A stretch of DNA of 64,000 nucleotides, taken from the NCBI RefSeq assembly GCF_000003605.2, contig NW_003109083.1, forward strand, positions 311,067 to 375,066, read 5' to 3'. The position numbers and the translations under genes were made by a program. The notes beneath the pieces were generated by a model. The model saw nothing but the letters and a program-made list of their open reading frames with translations, ran no database searches and was not told where the DNA came from. This document shows, piece after piece, positions 15,201 through 24,124 of this stretch. Each line of letters opens with the position of its first letter. Positions within the stretch are counted from its first letter, which is position 1. Source of the DNA: Saccoglossus kowalevskii (lineage: Eukaryota > Hemichordata > Enteropneusta > Harrimaniidae).

Positions 15201-18200
15201 TTCGTCTCCTCATTGCCAGCTTTGTTTTTTTAACGCCATTTAGGGTAGACTGCAGGCTGGCGTCGTTTATTCGCGTAGTACGTATATACAATAATAATGT
15301 ACATTTCCGATATATATTTCCGACTCTGTAGGTTCGGTTATATGCCAAATTGTCGCCACTGATGACGATGACGGAATGGATGGTGACGTCAGGTTCATTA
15401 TACAGTCTCCGTCATATATACCGTTCTCAATTGATCACGTGACCGGGGAAGTATTCTTAGTGTCTGATATTGACAGGGAAACGCTTGATTATTATGAATT
15501 TGTCGTCATGGTAACTGACCGTTCGGGTAATCCTGTCGATATTTTGTCCGTTTCCCAAACGATTACAGTGGCAGTGGACGATGTAAACGACAATCAGCCT
15601 CGTTTTGATTTGGTAAGTGGCAATGTCATAATAGTCAAACGGCGCAACACGCCACCAATTTTCAAATTCAGCTGCAGGAGTGACAATATTTCACGACAAT
15701 AAGGAATTTATTCTTTACAAACACGGAAATTCCTATGTCTGTTTATCAAAAGTGTTTCGATTACACGACTGCGAGCTTTGTAATCAGGTGTTGATTGCTG
15801 CTGATTTCCAATGTTGCCTTATACATGTAGTATTGTAATATAGTATGTTCATCGGCACGTGAAACACAGCTGGTCTGTGATGTGTATGGTACATAAGCTT
15901 TTGACAATTTAAGTTGAAACCTGTAGTCAAGTTGTCGTAGAAAAAATCTCAGTACTAAATATTGGGCTAACTGTCACTTTCATGTCACCTTTCTTGTGAT
16001 TCGCGTACCCTAGCGACGAAGCGCTTCTAGGAAAGATCTATTGGGAATGCACATTTGGTTTGCCCGTTTTACGACCCATTTATAAACGTGTTTATTCATT
16101 ACAACTACTATAACCCCACATGTCTTGGCACATTTTGAGGATTAGTGTCAATTTTCAAATACATTGTAGTTTTTTGTAATCTCTAAAATTTGAATATGAA
16201 AATTCGTTTCAAATGTGAATATGTATGTTTTAGCAAATATTTGTCGTGTATTCTGCGAATCTTATCATGTTTGTCACGTTGTATACATCAATACGGCAGC
16301 GTGTGTTCGACTATTTCGTGTAAGCAAACAATGTATTTTTCAATTTATCTGTTACGTGACGACGGGAATAGTTACAGTACTTGCATGTCAACACTAAATT
16401 TATTTATTTGCAGACCAAAATGAGAGTATCAGTGAGTGAAAATGCCTTTATTGGAGAAAATCTGGAAATATTTTCCATCTACGCTTCAGATCAAGACATA
16501 GGTAGTAATGCAGAGTTTACATTCCATATAACAGGTATCTAAATACTATAATACCAAACATCCTATCTATTGTAACTAAAATCGGTTTGCAATGTTTTGT
16601 GATTTTTTAGCTTTAGTTTAGTTAAAAACATCAACAAGAAAACAAAACACAGATAGAAACACAAAAATTAGCTCAACAAGATTTCCACATCAAAGTTCAT
16701 ACCTAATATAGCCTACAAAGTCACAACAGCGATTTATTTCTAGCAAAGTCCTAACGCGACACCTGCAATAAACAACAAAATACACATTAATACAAGAATA
16801 TAATGTAAATCTAAGACATAATATAAAAACGATCAATTAAATCAAATTGTTATGTATACATATACTACATAATATATATAAAATTTCACACATATCAAAT
16901 ATACACTACCTTGCCAAATTTGCCAGGTCTTCATTGTCTGTTTAAAATGCAATTTGTCACTAACATATACTAACTATTCCCGGTAATTTATTTCGTTCTT
17001 TAATATCTGTAAGAAAACAATGACTAATATATAATGTACAATTCGAATAAACTTTAATTCTACAGGTGGGAATGATGAGGCGATTTTTGGAATGAATACA
17101 ACCACCGGAGACGTAAGTCTCGTGAGAGCACTGGATTATGAAACAACGAAGTTACACTTGCTGGAATTAACAGTGCGAGATTCTGGTCTCCTGTCGTCCA
17201 CTGCTACGTTGCAGGTGTTGGTGGGCCATGAAAACGAACACGCTCCAACGATTACTGGGGCCATGCCTTACTTAGATGTCAGTATGCCAGAAGACACAGA
17301 GCCTGGTAAGCAGACAGACCTGACTATTGTTGATTTCCAATGATATATCAATTCTGATGATGCAATTATACACTTCAAACTACGTCACATGCAACAAATG
17401 AAAGCGATTTCAAGAATATATCACCTGTGCTTCGTAGGTATCTGAGAACGTTCTTGTAAAATGTGTCTAACATAAACATCGATAGTATCAACATTTGCAT
17501 TTATTCACATGAGCACGTCTGTAACGTCCATCGATGAAAGTACGAATATATGGAGGGTTTCATCTATATTGTCCGCAATGATTCTAACCGACAGAATTGT
17601 ATTCTACACATGGACTGTTACAGGCCATGTGACGGTATAGCCAAGAACTGATTCAGTGGGTTAAACTGTCAATTATGCTAGTAATTTTCTATTTTGTCAC
17701 GTGATAGTACAACTAACATTTAGATTATCGTATAAACAAGAACAATTAACGCATTTATTGTTTTTATTTCATAGGAAATGTTGTTTTGACTGTCGAAGGC
17801 GACGATCAAGACGATTCAATTGATGGAAAATTTGTATTCAGTCTTGATCCAGGGACACCTTTTATAATTGATCGGTTATCTGGGGAAGTTATTTTGGTGA
17901 AAGAACTCGACAGAGAAGCTATCACCTCGCATGAACTAAAAATTACCATTACTGACCTGTCAACAAGTAATGTACTATCTTCGTCCGCGACCTCGACTAT
18001 AACAGTAGTTGACGTAAATGACAATCCACCGAACTGCACAGTCGATATATCGATGCAGCCCGTGTACGAGAATTTAAACGTAGGTGGCGTAGTTGCGAAA
18101 CTGTCCTGCAATGATGGAGATACCGGTGTCGGTGGTATTGAGTATAAACTCGTGGCTGGTGAAGGCAGCAATCACTTCAGTATTGACCCACAATCGGGTG

Positions 18201-21200
18201 CAATCAAAGTGGCAGTCGCTTTAGATTATGAAGTGGAGACTTACTATTCTCTGTACATAGAAGCTGCAGACCATGACATTGTTAGCTTTACCACTTCGTT
18301 GAACATCCCAGTGACAGTGATTGACGTGAACGACAATTGGCCGTTGTTTATATTAGACACCAATACGTTAAGTGTCATGGAGAACGTCGTTCCTGGTACA
18401 AAAATAGCGAAAGTAGCAGCGTACGACGTCGATAGTGCCCCAAACGCTGATATCTACTATAATATTTTTTCCGGGGACGATGAAGGGCAATTTGAAATTG
18501 ATTCGTTATCGGGGATTGTGTCTGTTACAGCAACGCTGGATAGAGAAACTATCGAACAGTATGTATTCGTTATACACGCAGCTGACAGCGGTTTCCCCGA
18601 ACTCACAGGAAGTAGCACAATCACTCTGAATGTATTAGATATAAATGATGAACCACCGTTATACACGGAGAATGTATACAATAACAATGTTGATTCTGAC
18701 GTCGATATAGGTACTACAATCATGACTGTTACAGCCAATGATCCAGATCTTGGCCCAGGTGGAGAGATTTTGTACAACATTACATACGGCGATGACTTCA
18801 ACCTCTATGACATTGATCCCGTGACTGGAGACGTGTTAACCACGCATTCGCTTATTGACGCTGCCGGTGTGTACGCTCTCGTTGTAACAGCCTCCGACAA
18901 GGGTGACCCTAGTATTGAAACTGATGTTACTGTTGTCATTGAGGTGATGGAAACTATAGCTCCTTTAACAATCCACGATTTCATCTTTGCAATTGCCGAA
19001 GACGCCGCGATTGGAAGCGAAGTTGGTACGGTGGTCGGAAACCGCGAAAACCTTTATGTTATTCTTGCGTCCAACGTTGATGGGTATTTCAACATAGATG
19101 AGACGACCGGTGTGATCCGCACATCTGACATGCTTGACCGAGAAACTATCGCTGATTACACGTTAGTTGTGCACGCCGAGAGCGAGGACGGGATGTACTT
19201 CTCTACGGCCGACGTTAGAATTGTTGTTTTAGATACAAATGACAATACACCGGTATTCGCCAACACGTCGTATTCCGTAGATATCATTGAGAACCTGGCA
19301 TGTGGTACGTCGGTATTACAGGTGACTGCCTCGGATAAAGATTCGTTACTAAATAGAGCTATTATATATTCGATCGACCAAGCACATACAACTGCCAATG
19401 AACATTTTAACATTGACAGCAGGGCTGGTATCATCACCGTCAAAGTTCCACCCGATTATGAACTAACCAACGAAATATCTTTTAATGTCATAGCCACCGA
19501 TTCTGGATTGGAGCCACGGAGTTCTTCCGTATCCGTTGCCATAGTGATTCTAGATGAGGACTTTGACGGGCTATGCTACGACCCACCAATATACAGCATA
19601 GATCTCCGACACGATCGCATTGGTGGGCTAGTGGAGGTTTTGAACAATTCGGACTTTGGATTTGCAGGTTCCAGAAACTACACATATGCACCAGTGGAAG
19701 ACACCAATGTGTTCACGGTGCATCCGTTTGGGGAGATAACATTGAATGCACCATCGTCGAATGCATTAGTTTCTGGATCCAAAACTGTATTCCGTGTCGT
19801 TGCTAGAGTACTGCAAGTAAACGGACGAATATTGACGTCACCTCTAGCGACTGTCCGAGTTGATGTTTATCAAGCAGAGGACCACCTTGTTGATTTCGAA
19901 CTTGATTTAACTGATGCCGAGTTTCAGCACTATAGGTATGCATACCAACATTTACCGAAATGCTACTACTATATTACAATATATTGTTGATTAATCAAAA
20001 TAGTATTCATAGATAATTTACAGGTGTATTGTCCAAATAACATGTCATATAACATCTGGTAATTGAATATATTTTGCTCTCTACTCTCAGCAAGGACTTC
20101 GTTTCTCAGTTGTCGACGATATTCCCTGAGTGCAGAGTCACAATACATTCAACACAAGAAAACTCACCGACACTCCCTGGCACATTGAGAAGACTACTGC
20201 AGTATCGTGCGGAGTAAGTTCCCTTTACACCTACATTTGTAATGTTCATGTCACAGAGACACACCTACACTAACATACGTTTACCAACACTCGGTCGAAT
20301 GTACGTCATAATCCAGGAACTGATTAATATATCAAAACAACTTCACCTGCACAGATTTGGATTAATGATTATTATTTTGGCTATAGTTAATTTATATTTG
20401 ATGTGCGGTCATCGCACTTCAAGTGTGTTTATTATAATTGTAAAATGTAACTGGTATTCAAATGAACGTAATGGCTAATTGTAACAACCATAAGCACGTT
20501 ACCATAACAAAACTACTATGTGTCTCAATTTATTTTTATTTCCCTAGAACTACTATCGTTACTGTTTATGTGGTGACCAATCCTATAAGTGACTTTCTAG
20601 ACGGGATTGAATTTGACAAGAGATTCATGGACATTGATGAGCTACTTACTACGTTGCAGAAACAGGTGAATGGAACGCCAGCGGACATTTTGATGACAGA
20701 CAATTTTGCACATTTCCATATACTTAGCGTGACACGTTCTCTGGTGAAGACACCTTGGATTCGGACGATGTTAGGCATTCTGTTTACGACACTGAGTTCA
20801 TTTGGTGCACTGTGTTTACTGGTTTTAACGCTGTTGCTTTGTTGTTGTAGAAAGAACATGGAGAATGAGTGAGTGTTGAGTTATCTATACGTGTTTTCCA
20901 TTTCCATTAGGCATTGCAGTATAGATTACCGAGAATGTACTTATGCGGTAATTAATTTGGCAACTGTGACGTTTTCATAATATCAAAATTCTGCTTTATT
21001 CATTTTATAGTAAGGTCGCTTCTTCACCACCAGTTAGCAGACAAGTGACACCTAGAGGAGGTTCCCGTGCATCGTCACCTGTGCGTTTTGTTTATACTTT
21101 GAGAGATCCATGGAGGACACCAGACGGTAGAGAAGATAGAAGAATAGCTTCTCTGACACACAAGGTACATATACTTAGTATATGATATTGTTATTATCAT

Positions 21201-24124
21201 CAATGAATGTCTTTGAATTTCTCCAACAACAGGTTTCAAAGATCGAAACATTGTTCAACTTCGCTGAAATCACTTGAATGCAATAACAATCACGCCAGAA
21301 ATGCAAATGTTCCCTAGCTCAAATTCTTACAAAATGTAAACACAACACAGATATTGTAAGCCTTTCTACCTTTAGGTTCCTTGTATTTCTGTAGTATCTT
21401 ATCAGCAGTTACCCAGATCCACAGGTCATCTGTACTGTGAATACACCTTCACGTACTAGTCTAGTCTGGCGTAATTGAAATGTGCTCTCATATATCGCGC
21501 TTCACATAAGCGCGGAAAAATAAAAATACACCGGTTAACACGAACCATATGATTTAAGCTTTCGGCGCTAGGGTCAAAGTTCAAACCGTAATGCCAAATA
21601 TACACAGTAGGCTAAATATAGTGATGTATATCTATCAAGTCACATAAAATATAATTTACATACATATATATATATCATTTACAATATATTTACTGAACGC
21701 AAATCGTTATACCCTGACATGGACATTTTCCAGATTATCAGAATCAAGTGTGTACCATTCCACATTCACTGCGTAGATTTTCTATTACCACAAACATTTA
21801 TATCCAGCTTCTGTGTATTGACCGGTGTTTGCTACAGGTTTGTAAATTGGTAAATTATAAAGTAAATTATACTCCATCAGTATTTGTAAACAACTATGCA
21901 TCAAGATAATCGTATGCTACATTAACAGAGTCTCCTGGAAGACGATGACACCGAATCACCAGAGACTTATCGACGAAAAAGGGGAACACTGTTTGAAACT
22001 GCCTGGCGATATGGATTTCGTATCAGACGTCACGGAGAAGTGGCCAAACGCTCAGTGGGTGGTGCGAGCAGCGAGGAGAAAGCAGAAATACATGGCAAAG
22101 AAAAGAAAATGAATTTCAATGACGAAATTAGTTTGAATTCAGATCCTGTTAACTTTGTCAGATTTGCAGAGCCATTGAATATAAACAACCAGATGTATGA
22201 CGGTATTGGCCAAGAACAAGGTATGGGTATAACATTATCGTTTAGAAAATGATCAAAAATTATTAAAAAAATGCTTGATAGTAGTATTTCATATTATGAT
22301 ATTGTGTTTTACCAAATGATCATTTGATTTTAAGTATGATTTTTTAAACTTGTTTTACATTCAATGGCCTTGGTATGAAAATTGACAGTGAATGTCCAGT
22401 TGCTCAACATTCAGCCAAACGCTACATCAATCCTACATTTCATATTCCAACTAGTACAATGTTTCCATATTTATTCTCTTCAACTTAGGTAGCTACCGAT
22501 TCTTCTCATATAACAGTACAACTGGTTCCAAATTAATGTTGACTGACTTGACTTTCAATGAGAGAGAAAGACTTCTGCGATTGTTCACGCAAACAGTAGT
22601 TTATGATGGAAAGAATGGCTCAGAGTCTGATAGTGAGACAATTATCAGTCAAGTAGAAGAAAGACAGACATCAATGGAAGAATTTCAGGAATTAAACATG
22701 AGTACAACGAGACGAGCGGTTTTGACTTACTCGTCCAAAAGAAAAGTGGCTAACAATGAAAATAATTCAACCGCCGAGAACCAGAGTGACGGTCTTGCGC
22801 GTGACGTCGGAAATACGCAAGGTACGTTTAGGATGATAGAAACCGAAGTACAGAGTGATATTATTGTGGAAAGAGATGATGCTGAAGCCCGTCTGGCCGA
22901 TATAAATATGCCCCATCAGTGTGATAACTCAGTATTTTCGCGTATACCCGAAACATCCCCTAATTCAAAGGACAAATATGATGGTTTTCAATCAATTGTT
23001 GTAGACAAATCATTCGACAAGGGCAAGGTGAAACGTGCAACCTTATTAAAATCCACGAAGAGAAAACACGGTAACAGGGTATGTAGATGCAATCCATTGG
23101 ACCAAACTAATATGTTTGAACATAGCAGTGAATCATTAAGCAAGAAAGGAAAATGCATCTCGCAAGAACTTCCACGCATAGTTGTTTCTGGTCCTGAGGC
23201 CTCCAGAGGACATCAAAAGAGTAGCGAAGTCGATGTATGTTCGAATGCATCCACAGAAACAGAGAGCCGCACTCGAAGCACAACATCACTTGGGGATCAG
23301 TTATTAGATTCGTTGGAGAGCAACTTATCCGCCACTGTGCCTCGTCGAATCACTGCAACAAATGATATACCCTGCATCGATGATACAGAGAAAGAAAAAT
23401 GGCTGGTGGAAAACAGCTTACCGCCTATATTTGCCCGCGATCGTTCAACAGATACGCTACACCAAATTGACCATACACCTGTAGATAATACCTTCAAAGG
23501 CCATGAAACTCGACACATGCAATGGGAACGATCTACTCTTGTTGAGCCATTTGACACCACTTTACCACCTGTGAAAAACGCTTGTAACTTGGATGGCGTA
23601 CAAATGAGACCGGCTAACATCCCACCTAGTGGGTCAGTCTATTGGGCGATGCCAAGGTAATAGCCGGTACTGCCAAAGAGGTAGATTCAGCGCTTGGCGA
23701 TGTTACTGATCACGACGTGTCAAACCCGCGGCCTGTGTTACCCTTTGTGTCACAGGGGGCCAAAGTAGTTTGTAAAAAAGAAACAGCGCTAAGTCCGCCC
23801 TCAAAATGGCATTACCCAATCTCAAACCAGGCATCGCTAGTAAGCTCAACAAAGAGAAAATGTTGTATAGGCAAGGATGTTTTGAAAGATGAAACCAAAA
23901 GTGGATTATATTCAGGCTCATTGCCTTCTCTCACGTATTCTCAACGGCTAGTTGTATACAATGGTTCGGGGAGTGTAACAGAGAGATCCATGATGTATTC
24001 AACGGCGCTGGGAGATATCAAGCCACGCAGGAATCTTGATGACGTGGACTGGAAAAACCTTTCCGATAAAGGGAAGCAAATGGCGGCTGTTTATACATCG
24101 CATGTTCCTGCTACAAAACATTAA
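38..24124 (+). CDS. Giant multi-repeat transmembrane cadherin gene, 38 coding exons
   Basis: Cell-surface calcium-dependent adhesion protein. Exons seen: 38-209, 730-867, 1026-1183, then triplets at 1846-1963/2060-2296/2460-2740, 3096-3213/3304-3531/3676-3956, 4437-4554/4658-4888/5102-5382, 5920-6037/6120-6350/9509-9789, 10286-10403/10514-10759/11202-11482, 11576-11693/11789-12034/12202-12482, 12642-12762/12895-13131/13226-13506, 13608-13722/13818-14054/14177-14460, 14581-14695/14929-15168/15332-15612, 16414-16534/17066-17305, then 17775-19935, 20091-20213, 20548-20868, 21011-21164, 21929-22220, 22489-23660. These sum to 10,776 nt, exactly 3,592 codons with the stop, so all phases agree. Repeats carry cadherin hallmarks (LDRE, AxDxD, DxNDNxP). 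There are no EGF, laminin-G or GPS domains, which argues against Fat, CELSR and calsyntenin. The EC count and the membrane-proximal domain recall cadherin-23 and Dachsous, but orthology cannot be settled by eye. The tail continues in another frame to 24124. Introns over 300 nt hold nothing else I recognise except where listed. Confidence 0.93.
730..1183 (+). CDS. Cadherin exons 2-3: first EC repeat
   Basis: Exons 730-867 and 1026-1183 join in phase 1 and encode one complete EC repeat at about residues 58-156. It begins VYEDANPG, includes AVDNDID and KQLDRE, and ends with the canonical calcium-binding linker IIDVNDNAPFF. It is split once, in its middle, unlike the triplet-encoded repeats that follow. 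It stands outside the duplicated ladder and shows the canonical linker that most ladder repeats have lost. Confidence 0.88.
1846..2740 (+). CDS. Cadherin triplet module 1 (EC2-EC3)
   Basis: Exons 1846-1963 (A), 2060-2296 (C) and 2460-2740 (B), about residues 157-368. Exon A opens LKENVTVEVEVAILIATD and C completes the repeat. The end of C (DVSRDANIG) and all of B form the second repeat. The C linker reads PVNEFPPV and the B linker NDANQHAPEF, both degenerate versions of DxNDNxPxF. Phases are 0-1-1-0, which is the phase pattern of every later module. Confidence 0.9.
3096..3956 (+). CDS. Cadherin triplet module 2 (EC4-EC5)
   Basis: Exons 3096-3213, 3304-3531 and 3676-3956, about residues 369-577. 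This is the shortest module (627 nt) because C is 228 nt. Exon A differs from the module 4 A exon at only about 6 of 118 positions. The C repeat has lost the usual LDRE or LDYE motif (SLNSMGY instead), while B keeps LDREMNASFEF and DHVTGELILI. Confidence 0.92.
4437..5382 (+). CDS. Cadherin triplet module 3 (EC6-EC7)
   Basis: Exons 4437-4554, 4658-4888 and 5102-5382, about residues 578-787. The intron after A begins with the same 16 bases (GTTTGTTTTTATTTAC) as the matching module 2 intron. Similarity therefore extends past the coding sequence. An AT microsatellite lies in the intron just after C. Confidence 0.92.
4898..4948. repeat. AT-rich microsatellite in cadherin intron
   Basis: Imperfect TATAT/TATTA repeats immediately after the module 3 C exon donor. 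Confidence 0.8.
5920..9789 (+). CDS. Cadherin triplet module 4 (EC8-EC9), with one expanded intron
   Basis: Exons 5920-6037, 6120-6350 and 9509-9789, about residues 788-997. C is about 92% identical to the module 3 C exon. The C-B intron is 3.16 kb where other modules have about 95-450 nt. It holds a 5'-truncated LINE and a possible solo LTR, but frame and exon order are unaffected. Confidence 0.92.
6775..7410 (+). mobile_element. 5'-truncated LINE, C-terminal end of the reverse-transcriptase ORF and 3' tail
   Basis: The translation matches the C-terminal part of non-LTR retrotransposon proteins common in marine invertebrates. NQGVEDNCSFLLLF and MYKQTWFTDLNNYSKL occur in one frame. PRNKRICKLCNLRLVEGEYH, with the CxxC...H...C zinc-knuckle-like end, is in another, so there is at least one frameshift near 6935. 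A stop codon closes the ORF near 7270. The 3' end has AATAAA and a short ATTCAT-rich tail (about 7380-7410). It lies in the expanded intron of cadherin module 4, sense to the gene, and is inactive. Confidence 0.75.
7977..9402 (-). mobile_element. Possible solo LTR of an LTR retrotransposon (fossil)
   Basis: Read on the minus strand the segment starts TGTAACCGGTCTCACG and ends TTAACA, giving TG...CA termini. It has an internal AATAAA about three quarters of the way along, followed by a GC-richer part, which is the layout of an LTR. No internal coding region or second LTR is present. No clean 5-bp target-site duplication is seen, though ATAATAT recurs near both ends. Family unknown (a Gypsy-type start is only a resemblance). 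Age cannot be judged. Confidence 0.25.
10286..11482 (+). CDS. Cadherin triplet module 5 (EC10-EC11)
   Basis: Exons 10286-10403, 10514-10759 and 11202-11482, about residues 998-1212. C is 246 nt, five codons longer than in module 3, with the extra residues around LDCETMTPMTSYI. B has LDQYLNESLEL where other modules have LDRE, so one calcium-binding glutamate position is changed in this repeat. Confidence 0.9.
11576..12482 (+). CDS. Cadherin triplet module 6 (EC12-EC13)
   Basis: Exons 11576-11693, 11789-12034 and 12202-12482, about residues 1213-1427. It shares the 246-nt C exon with module 5, which suggests the two are sister copies. Its B exon ends with a canonical linker (ILDVNDNVPVF), unlike modules 1-5, marking the switch from the homogenised half of the ladder to the older half. 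Confidence 0.91.
12642..13506 (+). CDS. Cadherin triplet module 7 (EC14-EC15)
   Basis: Exons 12642-12762, 12895-13131 and 13226-13506, about residues 1428-1640. A is 121 nt and reads SASDPDEGVNSLLTYAI, well diverged from modules 2-4. C keeps LDYE and a degenerate PANEHAPV linker. B ends with the canonical DDVNDNHPLF linker. Confidence 0.9.
13608..14460 (+). CDS. Cadherin triplet module 8 (EC16-EC17)
   Basis: Exons 13608-13722, 13818-14054 and 14177-14460, about residues 1641-1852. A is 115 nt and B is 284 nt, one codon longer than the usual 281. B ends NDANDNTPKF, close to canonical. C has MDYE and the degenerate linker PENEFAPI. Confidence 0.9.
14581..15612 (+). CDS. Cadherin triplet module 9 (EC18-EC19)
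   Basis: Exons 14581-14695, 14929-15168 and 15332-15612, about residues 1853-2064. The donor after C is GC (AAAG|GCAAGT), and the phase only fits if this GC-AG intron is used. The acceptor before C is CAAG, with a weak pyrimidine tract. B ends with the canonical DDVNDNQPRF linker. Confidence 0.9.
16414..17305 (+). CDS. Cadherin partial triplet module 10 (EC20 and start of EC21)
   Basis: Exons 16414-16534 (A) and 17066-17305 (C), about residues 2065-2185. The partner B sequence is not a separate exon but the 5' end of the 2,161-nt exon at 17775. C ends with the phase-1 glycine boundary (EDTEPG) used in all modules. Confidence 0.9.
17775..19935 (+). CDS. Cadherin large exon: EC21 to EC27, no introns
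   Basis: One 2,161-nt exon, about residues 2185-2905. It starts with a B-type half (DRLSGEVILVKELDRE) ending DVNDNPPN. Full repeats follow that end in DVNDNWPLF, DINDEPPLY, an irregular METIAPLT linker, DTNDNTPVF and DEDFDGLC. A last degenerate repeat (DRIGGLVEVLNN onward) lacks calcium motifs. Linkers here are mostly canonical, in contrast to the duplicated ladder. It leaves in phase 2 at TATAG|GTATGC. Confidence 0.93.
20091..20213 (+). CDS. Cadherin exon 34: membrane-proximal domain, first part
   Basis: 41 residues (about 2905-2946): SKDFVSQLSTIFPECRV and onward. Phase 2 in and phase 2 out. Together with the start of the next exon it makes a roughly 115-residue domain of alternating hydrophobic strands and predicted helices, without cadherin motifs. 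By position this resembles the SEA- or ferredoxin-like membrane-adjacent domains of CDH23 and PCDH15. That is inference from position and pattern, not a recognised motif. Confidence 0.8.
20548..20868 (+). CDS. Cadherin exon 35: rest of membrane-proximal domain and transmembrane helix
   Basis: 107 residues (about 2946-3053). It opens TTIVTVYVVTNPISDFLDGI and includes IDELLTTLQKQV. A single hydrophobic segment follows at residues 3020-3046 (DNA 20768-20848), from MLGILFTTL through LLVLTLLL to three cysteines. A basic stop-transfer RKN comes next. The CCC cluster at the cytosolic face is a plausible palmitoylation site. Confidence 0.9.
21011..21164 (+). CDS. Cadherin exon 36: juxtamembrane cytoplasmic tail
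   Basis: 51 residues rich in Ser, Pro and Arg (SSPPVSRQVTPRGGSRASSP), a likely disordered, phosphorylatable segment. Phase 1 entry matches exon 35, and it leaves in phase 0 at CACAAG|GTACAT. No known catenin-binding motif is seen, as expected outside the classical cadherins. Confidence 0.82.
21929..22220 (+). CDS. Cadherin exon 37: cytoplasmic tail
   Basis: 97 codons beginning SLLEDDDTESPETYRRKRG. Strongly charged, with an aromatic-basic stretch (FETAWRYGFRIRRHG). It enters in phase 0 and leaves in phase 1 at CAAG|GTATGG. No domain recognised. Confidence 0.82.
22489..23660 (+). CDS. Cadherin exon 38: C-terminal cytoplasmic tail to first stop
   Basis: 390 codons including the TAA stop at 23658-23660. 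It starts GSYRFFSYNSTTG and is low in hydrophobic residues. A ten-residue motif AxLxxSxKRK occurs twice (AVLTYSSKRK, ATLLKSTKRK) and a third time in the shifted frame just downstream. That makes the stop at 23660 suspect as the natural end. No catalytic or adaptor-binding domain recognised. Confidence 0.82.
23630..24124 (+). CDS. Probable continuation of the cadherin tail in another frame
   Basis: A frame free of stops runs from 23630 to a TAA at 24122-24124, about 164 codons. It overlaps the previous frame by about 28 nt. It contains ASLVSSTKRK, a third copy of the tail motif, and SQRLVVYNGSGSVTERS, which parallels TQTVVYDGKNGSESDSE in exon 38. Both matches indicate coding sequence from the same protein. 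The two frames differ by one base step. No canonical slippery heptamer lies in the overlap, and no intron with good splice sites reconciles the phases. A single-base assembly error, a real frame-disrupting allele, or unrecognised splicing remain possible. Confidence 0.6.
   Translation, partial: WVSLLGDAKVIAGTAKEVDSALGDVTDHDVSNPRPVLPFVSQGAKVVCKKETALSPPSKWHYPISNQASLVSSTKRKCCIGKDVLKDETKSGLYSGSLPSLTYSQRLVVYNGSGSVTERSMMYSTALGDIKPRRNLDDVDWKNLSDKGKQMAAVYTSHVPATKH

Noticed and set aside
17806-18171. A 121-codon minus-strand open frame
   Set aside because: It is opposite the cadherin large exon and is explained as a mirror of that coding sequence.
23642-23700. Programmed -1 frameshift as the explanation for the two cadherin tail frames
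   Set aside because: The 28-nt overlap has no X XXY YYZ slippery heptamer, so a sequence error, an allele or splicing is more likely.
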